From positions 1-8,254 of the forward strand of contig CAUEKH010000095.1 of the NCBI GenBank assembly GCA_959018155.1: a stretch of 8,254 nt of DNA, in the 5' to 3' direction. Below, in pieces: positions 1-6,222 of this stretch. This DNA is from an uncultured Hungatella sp. (GTDB taxonomy: Bacteria > Bacillota > Clostridia > Lachnospirales > Lachnospiraceae). The notes under the pieces are model-generated. The model saw only the letters and a list, made by a program, of their open reading frames with translations. It was not told the origin of the DNA and did not search any database. How positions within the stretch are numbered: the stretch's first letter is position 1; the number at the start of each line of letters is the position of its first letter. The position numbers were made by a program, and so were the translations under genes.

Positions 1-698
1 ATGAATACGTGGGTTGGCCGGTCGCAGCCGTAAGCTTCCAGCTGTTCTCCGGCTTCCATGGCCATGGTTCCGTATCCCTGCATGATCCATGCCGGAATCT
101 CTTCATATCCATCCCACGCCGTATCCTGTACAACAACGCCGTTTTTCGTCCTGGAAGCGGCATCGGCTGCCATGCGGACACATTCATCGTAGTTGACTTC
201 CTCGATGGTGACTTCGGCGCCCTCTGCCTTGATATTATTGAAACGGGTGATGGTGGAACCCTTCGGCATGAAGACAACTGCCTTCTGTCCCAGTTTGTTG
301 GCTGCCCATGCAACGCCGCGTCCGTGGTTTCCGTCGGTGGCGGTGAAGAAGGTGGCCTGGCCGAATTCGTTTCGCAGTTCCTCGGAGGTCAGAACATTGT
401 ATGGAAGTTCTGATACATCCTTACCGGTCTGTTTTGCTATGTATTTTGCGATTGCGAAAGAACCGCCGAGAACCTTGAAGGCATTCAAACCGAACCGATA
501 GGATTCGTCCTTCACGTAGACCTCGCCAAGACCGAGATAATCAGCCATATGGTCGAGTTTGGCAAGTGGTGTCTTGCTGTACTGCGGGAAGCTCTCATGG
601 AAAGCTCTTGCCTTCCTGATTTCGTCCAGTGACATGACGGGTAAATTCTTGTCGTCTGTCTTCGGCATGGTGTTTACAACCCATTCAATTGGTTTCAT
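1..698 (-). CDS. ygeX: 2,3-diaminopropionate ammonia-lyase (YgeX/DpaL), C-terminus cut by window edge
   Basis: PLP-dependent fold-type II lyase that converts 2,3-diaminopropionate to pyruvate and two ammonia; a cytoplasmic enzyme. The 232 visible residues align closely with my memory of E. coli YgeX (about 398 aa), so roughly the last 40% is missing off the left edge. Seen in the sequence: KDESYRFGLNAFK, whose final Lys75 matches the Schiff-base lysine (Lys77 in E. coli); TDGNHGRGVAWAA with Asp122, and QDTAWDGY with Asp192, matching the two catalytic aspartates of the family; and the PKGS and IMQGYGTM segments. The ATG at 698 is preceded by AAGGAG 12 nt upstream (711-716), a slightly long spacing, and no better start is in frame. 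It lies 57 bp downstream of the regulator gene on the same strand with no terminator between them, so co-transcription is likely. Threonine dehydratase and cysteine synthase relatives lack this exact motif set. The family call is firm. Confidence 0.95.
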   Translation of the reverse strand, partial: MKPIEWVVNTMPKTDDKNLPVMSLDEIRKARAFHESFPQYSKTPLAKLDHMADYLGLGEVYVKDESYRFGLNAFKVLGGSFAIAKYIAKQTGKDVSELPYNVLTSEELRNEFGQATFFTATDGNHGRGVAWAANKLGQKAVVFMPKGSTITRFNNIKAEGAEVTIEEVNYDECVRMAADAASRTKNGVVVQDTAWDGYEEIPAWIMQGYGTMAMEAGEQLEAYGCDRPTHVF

Positions 699-755
699 GA
701 TGTTTTAATTCTCCTTCTTATTTAATATGATATAGAAAATGTGATTTGCTAAATG
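699..755 (-). other. Short AT-rich spacer between regulator and ygeX
   Basis: Fifty-seven bases separate the regulator stop codon from the ygeX start. It contains the ygeX ribosome binding site (AAGGAG, 711-716 on the minus strand). I see no inverted repeat followed by a T run, so nothing suggests termination between the two genes. Confidence 0.7.
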
Positions 756-1403
756 TTATTTGCCTGGTTTGTTAGCGTCCATGTAGCTGTAAAGAGTAAA
801 CTTGGAAATTCCGAAATAGTTGGAAACCTTGTCGCCTGATTTTGTAATCAGGAAGGCGCCCGCATCATTTAAATACTGAATGGCGGTGATCTTGTCGTCC
901 TTGCTCATCAGAGCCACCGGTTTGCCGACCAGTTCAACGGACTGTTCAATGAGGGCATCCAGTAAATCAGTGACGTTGTGAGTGATTTTCTTCGGCCGTC
1001 TGTCGTCTCCCGACATCTCAGCAGTGGAGATGAGAGAGCGGATTGAATTGTCGACGGTGAGAAGCCCTGTGATGTCATAATTTAAGGAAAAGATATAATC
1101 AATGGTGCCGTCCTTTCCTCTTATATACATGGTGCTGGATTTTAAAATCCGTCCGTCATCTGTCTTCGTTAAATAAGACAGCCGGTCTTTTAGGCATTCC
1201 GGATCCCGGTTTAAAGTTTCCAGGACGATTTCTGAAGGACCGTCCCCCAGCTTCCGGTTGCTGACATGGCCGTTCTCGATATAGACGATGGAACTCTCTA
1301 TATCCTGCTTTTTTAAGTCATGGATGACCACCTCACAGGCGTTACCAAAATGGGACGCGACACCGTGCGCAATCTGTGTCAGTAATTCGAGTTTTGAATC
1401 CAT
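756..1403 (-). CDS. YheO/DauR-type PAS and helix-turn-helix transcriptional regulator
   Basis: DNA-binding regulator of the YheO-like family, 215 aa, close to the usual 210-240 aa. Residues about 5-115 form the YheO-like PAS sensor domain (CEVVIHDL, SIVYIENGHVSNR, then TMYIRGKDGTIDYIFSLNYD). Residues about 143-208 form the C-terminal HTH of the HTH_22 type, ending in DKVSNYFGISKFTLYSYMD, where the recognition helix is expected. There is no signal peptide or membrane segment. The ATG at 1403 has a strong AAGGGGG site (1412-1418) 8 nt upstream. The gene is first in the leftward unit with ygeX and faces ssnA across the divergent spacer, so it probably controls one or both units. DauR of Pseudomonas, a family member, governs D-arginine catabolism; by context I infer a purine or diaminopropionate-related signal here, but nothing in the sequence names the ligand. 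Confidence 0.9.
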   Translation of the reverse strand: MDSKLELLTQIAHGVASHFGNACEVVIHDLKKQDIESSIVYIENGHVSNRKLGDGPSEIVLETLNRDPECLKDRLSYLTKTDDGRILKSSTMYIRGKDGTIDYIFSLNYDITGLLTVDNSIRSLISTAEMSGDDRRPKKITHNVTDLLDALIEQSVELVGKPVALMSKDDKITAIQYLNDAGAFLITKSGDKVSNYFGISKFTLYSYMDANKPGK

Positions 1404-1449
1404 CTGTGTAACCCCCTTTTCGGTTGAGAAATGAATTTCTTATACTCCC

Positions 1450-1477
1450 ATCATAACATAAAAAAATGAAAAATCAA
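1450..1477 (-). promoter_or_regulatory. Sigma-A promoter for the regulator-ygeX unit
   Basis: Read on the minus strand, TTGATT (1477-1472) is followed after 16 nt by TATGAT (1455-1450). The -10 hexamer matches the consensus at five of six positions, and TGT directly before it makes an extended -10. The -35 starts with the conserved TTGA. A start near 1443 would leave a leader of about 40 nt that contains only the ribosome binding site. Confidence 0.65.
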
Positions 1478-1485
1478 TACCTTTT

Positions 1486-1500
1486 CTAAAAATTTTTTAG
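1486..1500. repeat. AT-rich palindrome, candidate operator
   Basis: CTAAAAA-T-TTTTTAG is a perfect inverted repeat with 7-bp arms around one central base. It sits just upstream of the -35 of the leftward promoter, between the two divergent units, where a regulator controlling both could bind. AT-rich sequence gives such palindromes by chance fairly often, so the assignment is weak. Confidence 0.35.
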
Positions 1501-1528
1501 GCTAACAAATTTTTTTTGTATTTTTGGC

Positions 1529-1557
1529 TTGCATTTCTGTATTTAAGATGATACACT
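1529..1557 (+). promoter_or_regulatory. Weak candidate promoter for ssnA-ygfK-xdhD
   Basis: TTGCAT (1529-1534) and TACACT (1552-1557) are separated by 17 nt, the ideal spacing, but match the consensus at only three and four positions. Transcription would begin near 1564. A rival pair, TTGTAT (1516-1521) and TATTTA (1540-1545) with an 18-nt spacer, would start near 1552 and would include the whole predicted leader structure. TATACT at 1676-1681 is another -10 look-alike but lacks a good -35. The sequence alone does not settle the choice; an activator-dependent promoter would fit the poor -35. Confidence 0.35.
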
Positions 1558-1678
1558 GTAGCTATGAAGAGATTTATGGTGTAATTTGCATAAAAACAGA
1601 AAAGAATGAAAACTCACAATATGCAAATTGCAAGAGTAACCCAGGGGAATGACGGAAATGCCTTTGGGAACAGTGTAT
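1551..1678 (+). ncRNA. Candidate structured leader RNA (three-way junction) upstream of ssnA
   Basis: Three helices nest without conflict on the plus strand. P1: ATACACTGT (1551-1559) with ACAGTGTAT (1670-1678), 9 bp. P2: AATTTGCATA (1583-1592) with TATGCAAATT (1620-1629), 10 bp perfect, loop of 27 nt. P3: CCCAGGGG (1640-1647) with CCTTTGGG (1661-1668), 8 bp including two G-U pairs, loop of 13 nt. P3 ends one base before the P1 return strand. The two G-U pairs become A-C mismatches on the minus strand, which favours a plus-strand RNA. It would lie in the ssnA 5' leader, about 50 nt before the start codon. I see no intrinsic terminator after it and do not recognise any known riboswitch consensus. 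The main doubt is that one candidate promoter's -10 overlaps the 5' arm of P1. Confidence 0.4.
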
Positions 1679-1718
1679 ACTAAAAATTTTTGAGATTTCC
1701 GGCAAAAATGAGAAAAAG

Positions 1719-1726
1719 AGGAGAGG
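1719..1726 (+). promoter_or_regulatory. Ribosome binding site fixing the ssnA start
   Basis: AGGAG at 1719-1723 (extended AGGAGAGG) lies 8 nt before the ATG at 1732. The upstream in-frame TTG at 1690 and ATG at 1708 have no such site, and the residues they would add (MRKRGEED) do not resemble the family N-terminus, which starts directly with a MLI-type strand. Confidence 0.85.
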
Positions 1727-1731
1727 AAGAC

Positions 1732-3066
1732 ATGCTGATTATCGGTAATGGCAGAATGATTACAAGAAACCAGGAGAGCCCGTTTTACGACGACGGAGCG
1801 GTAGCTATGGATGGCAGTACCATCGTAAAGGTGGGAACAACGAATGAGGTGAAAGCGGCGTATCCTGACGCGGAGTATATTGACGCCAGAGGCGGTGTTA
1901 TCATGCCGGCATTCATCAACGCCCATGAACATATCTACAGCGCCTTTGCCAGAGGGTTGAGCATTAAGGGATATGACCCTCACGGTTTCCTGGAAATTCT
2001 CGACGGCATGTGGTGGACCATCGACCGCAACTTAACATTAGAAGAAACGAAGCTGAGCGCGATGGCAACCTACATTGATTCGATTAAGAATGGTGTGACA
2101 ACGACATTTGACCATCACGCAAGCTTTGGCCATATCCGCGATTCCTTATTTAAGATAGAAGAAGCAGCCAGAGAAACAGGAGTCCGTTCCTGCCTGTGTT
2201 ATGAGATTTCCGACCGTGACGGCATGGATAAGGCAAGAGAAGCGGTGATGGAGAACGCGGCATTTATCAAACACGCACTGGCAGATGACAGCGATATGAT
2301 TGCGGGTATGATGGGAATGCACGCGCAGTTCACTATTTCCGATGAGACGATGGCGCTGGCGGCGGCCAATAAGCCTGACGGCGTAGGCTACCATATCCAT
2401 GTGGCAGAGGGCATCGAGGATCTCCACGACTGTTTAAAGAAACATGGAAAGAGAATCGTTGACCGTCTGATGGACTGCAATATTTTAGGGCCTGATACGC
2501 TGTTAGCGCACTGTATCTATGTGAATTCTCATGAGATGGATTTAATTAAGGAAACAGATACCATGGTAGTCCATAATCCGGAATCCAACATGGGCAATGC
2601 CTGCGGCTGTCCTCCAACCATGGAGATTGTCCACAAAGGTATTTTGACCGGCCTCGGAACAGACGGTTACACCCATGATATGACGGAATCTTATAAGGTA
2701 GCCAATGTGCTTCACAAGCATCACCTCTGCGACCCCAACGCGGCGTGGAGTGAGGTGCCGCAGATGTTATTTGAAGGGAACGCGAAAATCGCGAACCGCT
2801 ACTTTAAGAAACAGCTTGGCGTGCTGAAGGAAGGCGCTGCTGCCGATGTCATCGTGACCGATTATATCCCGCTGACACCGATGAACGCCGACAACTGCAA
2901 CAGCCATATCCTGTTCGGCATGACGGGCAGAAGTGTGACGACGACGGTTGGTAACGGTAAAGTCCTGATGAAAGACAGAGTCCTGACCGGTATTGATGAA
3001 GAGAAGGTTATGGCGGACTGCAGACAGGCGGCGAAAGAACTGGCTGACAGGATTAATTCCAGATAG
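1732..3066 (+). CDS. ssnA: SsnA-type amidohydrolase (metal-dependent aminohydrolase)
   Basis: Amidohydrolase-superfamily enzyme of 444 aa, matching the usual length (about 442 in E. coli). It acts in the cytoplasm on a cyclic C-N bond. Seen: an N-terminal beta-sandwich strand MLIIGNGRMITR; metal ligands His65 and His67 in NAHEHIYSA; His221/His223 in GYHIHVAEG; His260 in LLAHCIYV; Asp311 in GLGTDGYTHDM; and a C-terminal LKEGAAADVIVTDY segment rejoining the sandwich domain. This is the pattern of the guanine deaminase / atrazine chlorohydrolase group. The family was once linked to stationary-phase viability in E. coli. Genome context ties it to selenium-dependent Mo hydroxylases, and recent work, as I recall, places it in anaerobic purine (urate) breakdown, possibly opening a reduced purine ring. 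The exact substrate cannot be read from the sequence. It is first gene of the rightward unit, whereas in E. coli ssnA follows ygfK. Confidence 0.93.
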   Translation: MLIIGNGRMITRNQESPFYDDGAVAMDGSTIVKVGTTNEVKAAYPDAEYIDARGGVIMPAFINAHEHIYSAFARGLSIKGYDPHGFLEILDGMWWTIDRNLTLEETKLSAMATYIDSIKNGVTTTFDHHASFGHIRDSLFKIEEAARETGVRSCLCYEISDRDGMDKAREAVMENAAFIKHALADDSDMIAGMMGMHAQFTISDETMALAAANKPDGVGYHIHVAEGIEDLHDCLKKHGKRIVDRLMDCNILGPDTLLAHCIYVNSHEMDLIKETDTMVVHNPESNMGNACGCPPTMEIVHKGILTGLGTDGYTHDMTESYKVANVLHKHHLCDPNAAWSEVPQMLFEGNAKIANRYFKKQLGVLKEGAAADVIVTDYIPLTPMNADNCNSHILFGMTGRSVTTTVGNGKVLMKDRVLTGIDEEKVMADCRQAAKELADRINSR

Positions 3067-3208
3067 GTTTTAAGAACCAGAATCTACCATCATTTCGCGA
3101 ACCATGTTCATGAAAAATACTATCCAGAGGGATAGATGCAATCTAATCATATAGAATATCACAGCGGGAACTGCATTTTTGCCGTTCCCCTCACAGGAGG
3201 TAAAAGAA
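3067..3208 (+). other. ssnA-ygfK spacer with two small hairpins
   Basis: The 142-nt gap carries two inverted repeats: CTATCC-AGAG-GGATAG (3120-3135, 6-bp stem, tetraloop) and GGGAAC...GTTCCC (3166-3171 with 3184-3189, extendable by two more pairs past one mismatch). Neither is followed by a T run, so they are unlikely to be terminators; they may stabilise or process the mRNA. The second ends 5 nt before the ygfK ribosome binding site. TAGAAT at 3152-3157 resembles a -10 but has no good -35. Confidence 0.5.
3195..3200 (+). promoter_or_regulatory. Ribosome binding site fixing the ygfK start
   Basis: A perfect AGGAGG lies 8 nt before the ATG at 3209. The frame is open further upstream (to 3179), but those codons overlap the hairpin and ribosome binding site, and the protein from 3209 begins MGDRMTPM, matching the family start MGDIMRPI. 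Confidence 0.9.
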
Positions 3209-6205
3209 ATGGGAGACAGAATGACACCAATGGTATTTCCACAGTTAGTGGAGTGGGTGATGAACGAACACGATACAAAGGGAACCGTGTTTGGAGTCTA
3301 CAGACCGTATCAGGCGGATGCAAAGAATGCGAGAACGATTTTCGGAAGAACGCTGGAGACGCCGATTGGACCGGCGGCAGGGCCTCACACCCAGCTGGCT
3401 CAGAATATCGTGGCGGCTTACTATGCGGGAAGCCGTTTCTTCGAGCTGAAGACCGTTCAGATTATCGACGGCGAGGATTTACCGGTCAACAAGCCGTGTA
3501 TCAAGGCTGACGACGAGTGCTACAACTGCGAATGGTCCACAGAACTTTACGTTCCGCAGGCACAGGAAGAGTACATAAAAGCGTGGTTTTTACTGAGCGT
3601 CATGGCAAAAGAGTATGATCTGGGCACCATGGACGGATTCCAGTTCAACATGAGCGTGGGCTACGATTTAGAGGGAATCAAGTCGCCGAAGATCGACAGC
3701 TTCATCGAATCCATGAAGGACGCGAAAAATACAGAGACTTTCAGGAACTGCAAACAGTACTTATTAGAGAATATTGATAAATTCAAAAAGGTAACGAAGG
3801 AAGATATCGAGGCGATTTCTTCCAATATCTGCAATTCTGTGACTCTTTCCACCTTACATGGCTGCCCGCCACAGGAGATTGAGAGAATCGCTACCTATTT
3901 AATAGAAGTGAAGGGTCTTCACACCTTTATCAAATGTAACCCGACGCTTCTGGGCTATGAATTTGCGAGAAAGACCATGGATGAGATGGGATACGATTAC
4001 GTTGCGTTCGGTGATTTCCATTTCCTCGATGATTTACAGTATAAAGACGCTGTGCCGATGCTCCAGAGGCTGATGGCGCTGGCTGCCGGGAAGAATTTAG
4101 AGTTCGGCGTAAAGATTACGAATACATTCCCGGTTGATGTGAAGCAGAACGAGCTTCCGAGCGAAGAGATGTATATGTCCGGAAAATCCTTATATCCGCT
4201 GTCCATTTCTTTAGCTGCAAAGCTGGCGAAGGAATTCGACGGAAAACTGCGCATCTCCTATTCCGGCGGCGCCGATTACCACAATATTAAGGGCATCGTG
4301 GAAGCGGGAATCTGGCCGGTAACTGTGGCGACCACGCTGCTGAAGCCGGGCGGATACCAGAGGGTAGAGCAGATGGCGAAGTCCTTGGAGACTGAGGACG
4401 GCAGAGAATTTACCGGCGTCGATGCCGAAAAGGCTGCCGCGCTGGCTCAGGCTGCCATCACAGATGAGCACCATGTAAAGGCAGTGAAGCCGCTTCCTTC
4501 CAGAAAGATGAAGAAATCCGTTCCGCTGACAGACTGTTACGTAGCGCCATGTAAGGAGGGCTGTCCAATCCATCAGGACATCACCACATACTTACAGTTG
4601 TCCGGCGCAGGGAAGTATGAAGAGGCCATGAAGGTCATCGCGGAGAAGAACCCGCTTCCATTTATCACAGGCACCATCTGCGCTCACAACTGTATGAGCA
4701 AATGTAACCGCAATTTCTACGAGGATCCGGTCAATATCCGCGGTGTCAAACTGGTATGTGCGGAGGGCGGTTACGACAGCCTGATGAAAGAGATCAAAGC
4801 CGGTGAATTAAGCGGTAAGAGAACCGCTGTCGTAGGCGGCGGCCCTGCCGGACTGGCAGCAGCGTATTTCCTGACAAAGAACGGAATGCCGGCCACTATC
4901 TTTGAGGCTGGCGACAGTCTTGGCGGAGTTGTGAAGCATGTGATTCCGGGATTCCGTATTTCTGACGACGCGATTGCAAAAGACGTGGCTCTTGCTACGG
5001 CTTACGGCGCGGAAGTGAAGCTGAACACAAAGGTAGAGAGTTTAGAGGATTTGAAGCGGGCCGGCTACGATTATATTATTCTGGCCACAGGCGCTTCCAA
5101 ACCAGGCGTTTTAAAGCTGGAAGCAGGCGAGACGATGAACGCTCTGGAATTCCTGGCACAGTTCAAGGCCAGTGACGGAAATGTAGAGATCGGTAAGAAA
5201 GTCGTTGTCATCGGCGGCGGAAACACGGCAATGGATACGGCAAGAGCCGTTAAGAGGACGAAAGGCGTAGAACACGCTTATCTTGTATACAGAAGAACGA
5301 AACGCTTCATGCCGGCCGACGAGGAAGAACTTGTCATGGCAGTGGAAGACGGCGTGGAATTTAAGGAACTGTTAGCGCCTGTGAAGCTGGAAAATGGAAA
5401 GCTTCTCTGCAACGTGATGAAGCTTTCTGATTACGACGCTTCCGGCAGAAGAGGCGTAGCCGAGACGGGAGAGACGGTTGAAATCCCGGCTGATACCGTG
5501 ATCGCGGCTGTCGGTGAGCAGGTTCCGACGGAATTCTTAAAGGCAAACGGAATCAATGTCAACGAGCGCGGCAGAGCCCTGGTTAATGAGGAGACATTGG
5601 AGACGAGTGTGGCCGGAGTCTATGCGGTTGGCGACGGTTTATACGGCCCGAAGACGGTTGTGGAAGCCATGCGCGACGCCAGAATGGCTGCGGAGGCCAT
5701 TCTCGGAAAGAAGGCTGCGAGAGATTTCGATGATACGGTTGATGATTTAGGAAAACTCTACGCCAGACGCGGTGTTTTAGCTGAGACGAAAGAGTATAAA
5801 GAGGAGGGCAGCAGATGTCTGGGCTGTTCCAATATCTGTGAGAACTGCGCCGAGGTATGTCCGAACCGTGCAAACATCGCAATCCACGTTCCAGGTATGG
5901 AGAAACATCAGATTATCCATGTGGATTATATGTGTAATGAATGCGGCAACTGTAAGAGTTTCTGTCCATACGACAGCGCGCCGTATCTCGATAAATTCAC
6001 CTTATTTGCCAATGAGGCGGATATGGAGAACAGTAAGAACCAGGGATTTGTCGTACTTGATAAAGCAGAAGTTTCCTGTAAGGTCCGCTACCTTGGAAAT
6101 CTCTATACCTGGAGAGCCGCAGACGGCGGCAACACCGTGATTCCGGAAGGCTTAAGAAAAGTCATGGAAACCGTCTGCAAAGATTATGACTACCTATTAT
6201 CATAG
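3209..6205 (+). CDS. ygfK: YgfK: multidomain flavin / iron-sulfur oxidoreductase (annotated as putative selenate reductase subunit)
   Basis: Cytoplasmic oxidoreductase of 998 aa (E. coli YgfK about 1032). Residues 1 to about 420 form a dihydroorotate/dihydropyrimidine dehydrogenase-like barrel: PIGPAAGPHTQ (52-62), NMSVGY (Asn147), TLHGCPP (Cys219), KITNTFPV (Asn305), SYSGGAD (350-356). Next is a GltD-like Fe-S domain with Cys443, 448, 452, 491, 495, 499. An FAD site follows (VVGGGPAGLAAAY, glycines 543-548), then an NAD(P) site (IGGGNTAMD, 668-676) and the closing FAD motif GVYAVGDG (803-810). The C-terminus has two ferredoxin-like [4Fe-4S] motifs, Cys870/873/877/880/884 and Cys909/912/915/919. 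Electrons presumably pass from NAD(P)H through FAD and Fe-S to a flavin in the barrel. The selenate reductase name comes from E. coli mutants; context, and work I recall but cannot check, point instead to reduction of a purine such as urate. The gene lies 17 bp before the hydroxylase gene. There is no in-frame TGA. Confidence 0.93.
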   Translation: MGDRMTPMVFPQLVEWVMNEHDTKGTVFGVYRPYQADAKNARTIFGRTLETPIGPAAGPHTQLAQNIVAAYYAGSRFFELKTVQIIDGEDLPVNKPCIKADDECYNCEWSTELYVPQAQEEYIKAWFLLSVMAKEYDLGTMDGFQFNMSVGYDLEGIKSPKIDSFIESMKDAKNTETFRNCKQYLLENIDKFKKVTKEDIEAISSNICNSVTLSTLHGCPPQEIERIATYLIEVKGLHTFIKCNPTLLGYEFARKTMDEMGYDYVAFGDFHFLDDLQYKDAVPMLQRLMALAAGKNLEFGVKITNTFPVDVKQNELPSEEMYMSGKSLYPLSISLAAKLAKEFDGKLRISYSGGADYHNIKGIVEAGIWPVTVATTLLKPGGYQRVEQMAKSLETEDGREFTGVDAEKAAALAQAAITDEHHVKAVKPLPSRKMKKSVPLTDCYVAPCKEGCPIHQDITTYLQLSGAGKYEEAMKVIAEKNPLPFITGTICAHNCMSKCNRNFYEDPVNIRGVKLVCAEGGYDSLMKEIKAGELSGKRTAVVGGGPAGLAAAYFLTKNGMPATIFEAGDSLGGVVKHVIPGFRISDDAIAKDVALATAYGAEVKLNTKVESLEDLKRAGYDYIILATGASKPGVLKLEAGETMNALEFLAQFKASDGNVEIGKKVVVIGGGNTAMDTARAVKRTKGVEHAYLVYRRTKRFMPADEEELVMAVEDGVEFKELLAPVKLENGKLLCNVMKLSDYDASGRRGVAETGETVEIPADTVIAAVGEQVPTEFLKANGINVNERGRALVNEETLETSVAGVYAVGDGLYGPKTVVEAMRDARMAAEAILGKKAARDFDDTVDDLGKLYARRGVLAETKEYKEEGSRCLGCSNICENCAEVCPNRANIAIHVPGMEKHQIIHVDYMCNECGNCKSFCPYDSAPYLDKFTLFANEADMENSKNQGFVVLDKAEVSCKVRYLGNLYTWRAADGGNTVIPEGLRKVMETVCKDYDYLLS

Positions 6206-6212
6206 GGAAAGC

Positions 6213-6218
6213 AGGTGA
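6213..6218 (+). promoter_or_regulatory. Weak ribosome binding site choosing between two ATGs of the hydroxylase gene
   Basis: AGGTGA at 6213-6218 precedes tandem ATG codons at 6220 and 6223. Spacing is 1 nt to the first and 4 nt to the second (7 nt counted from AGG), so the second is favoured. The site is weak compared with those of ssnA and ygfK; translation may be coupled to ygfK, which ends at 6205. Confidence 0.55.
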
Positions 6219-6222
6219 AATG

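Larger units (their letters stand above)
1404..1731. other. Divergent intergenic control region between regulator and ssnA
   Basis: This 328-bp gap holds no convincing gene: the reading frame that crosses 1543-1983 on the minus strand is a shadow of ssnA. Base composition is strongly AT-rich from about 1440 to 1600, then more mixed. It contains the minus-strand promoter (1450-1477), a 7-bp-arm palindrome (1486-1500), weak plus-strand promoter candidates around 1516-1557 and 1676-1681, and a set of nested inverted repeats (1551-1678) treated as a possible leader RNA. The ssnA ribosome binding site lies at its right end. Confidence 0.8.

Noticed and set aside
9..501. Two plus-strand reading frames (9-413 and 193-501)
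   Set aside because: They lie antisense over ygeX, whose catalytic motifs are unmistakable, and their translations show no family features.
1481..1520. Possible intrinsic terminator at the T-rich run near 1493-1517
   Set aside because: The neighbouring palindrome is all A/T except its end pairs with a one-base centre, so it cannot form a stable RNA hairpin, and no gene ends there on either strand.
1690..1731. Longer ssnA starting at TTG 1690 or ATG 1708
   Set aside because: No ribosome binding site before either codon, while AGGAG is ideally spaced before 1732; the added residues do not match the family.
1543..1983. Minus-strand frame of 146 codons across the spacer and the ssnA 5' end
   Set aside because: No ribosome binding site of note and no recognisable protein; half of it is antisense to the well-supported ssnA start.
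3136..3510. Plus-strand frame of 124 codons overlapping the ygfK start
   Set aside because: It runs in another frame over conserved YgfK residues and has low-complexity Arg/Gly composition typical of a shadow frame.
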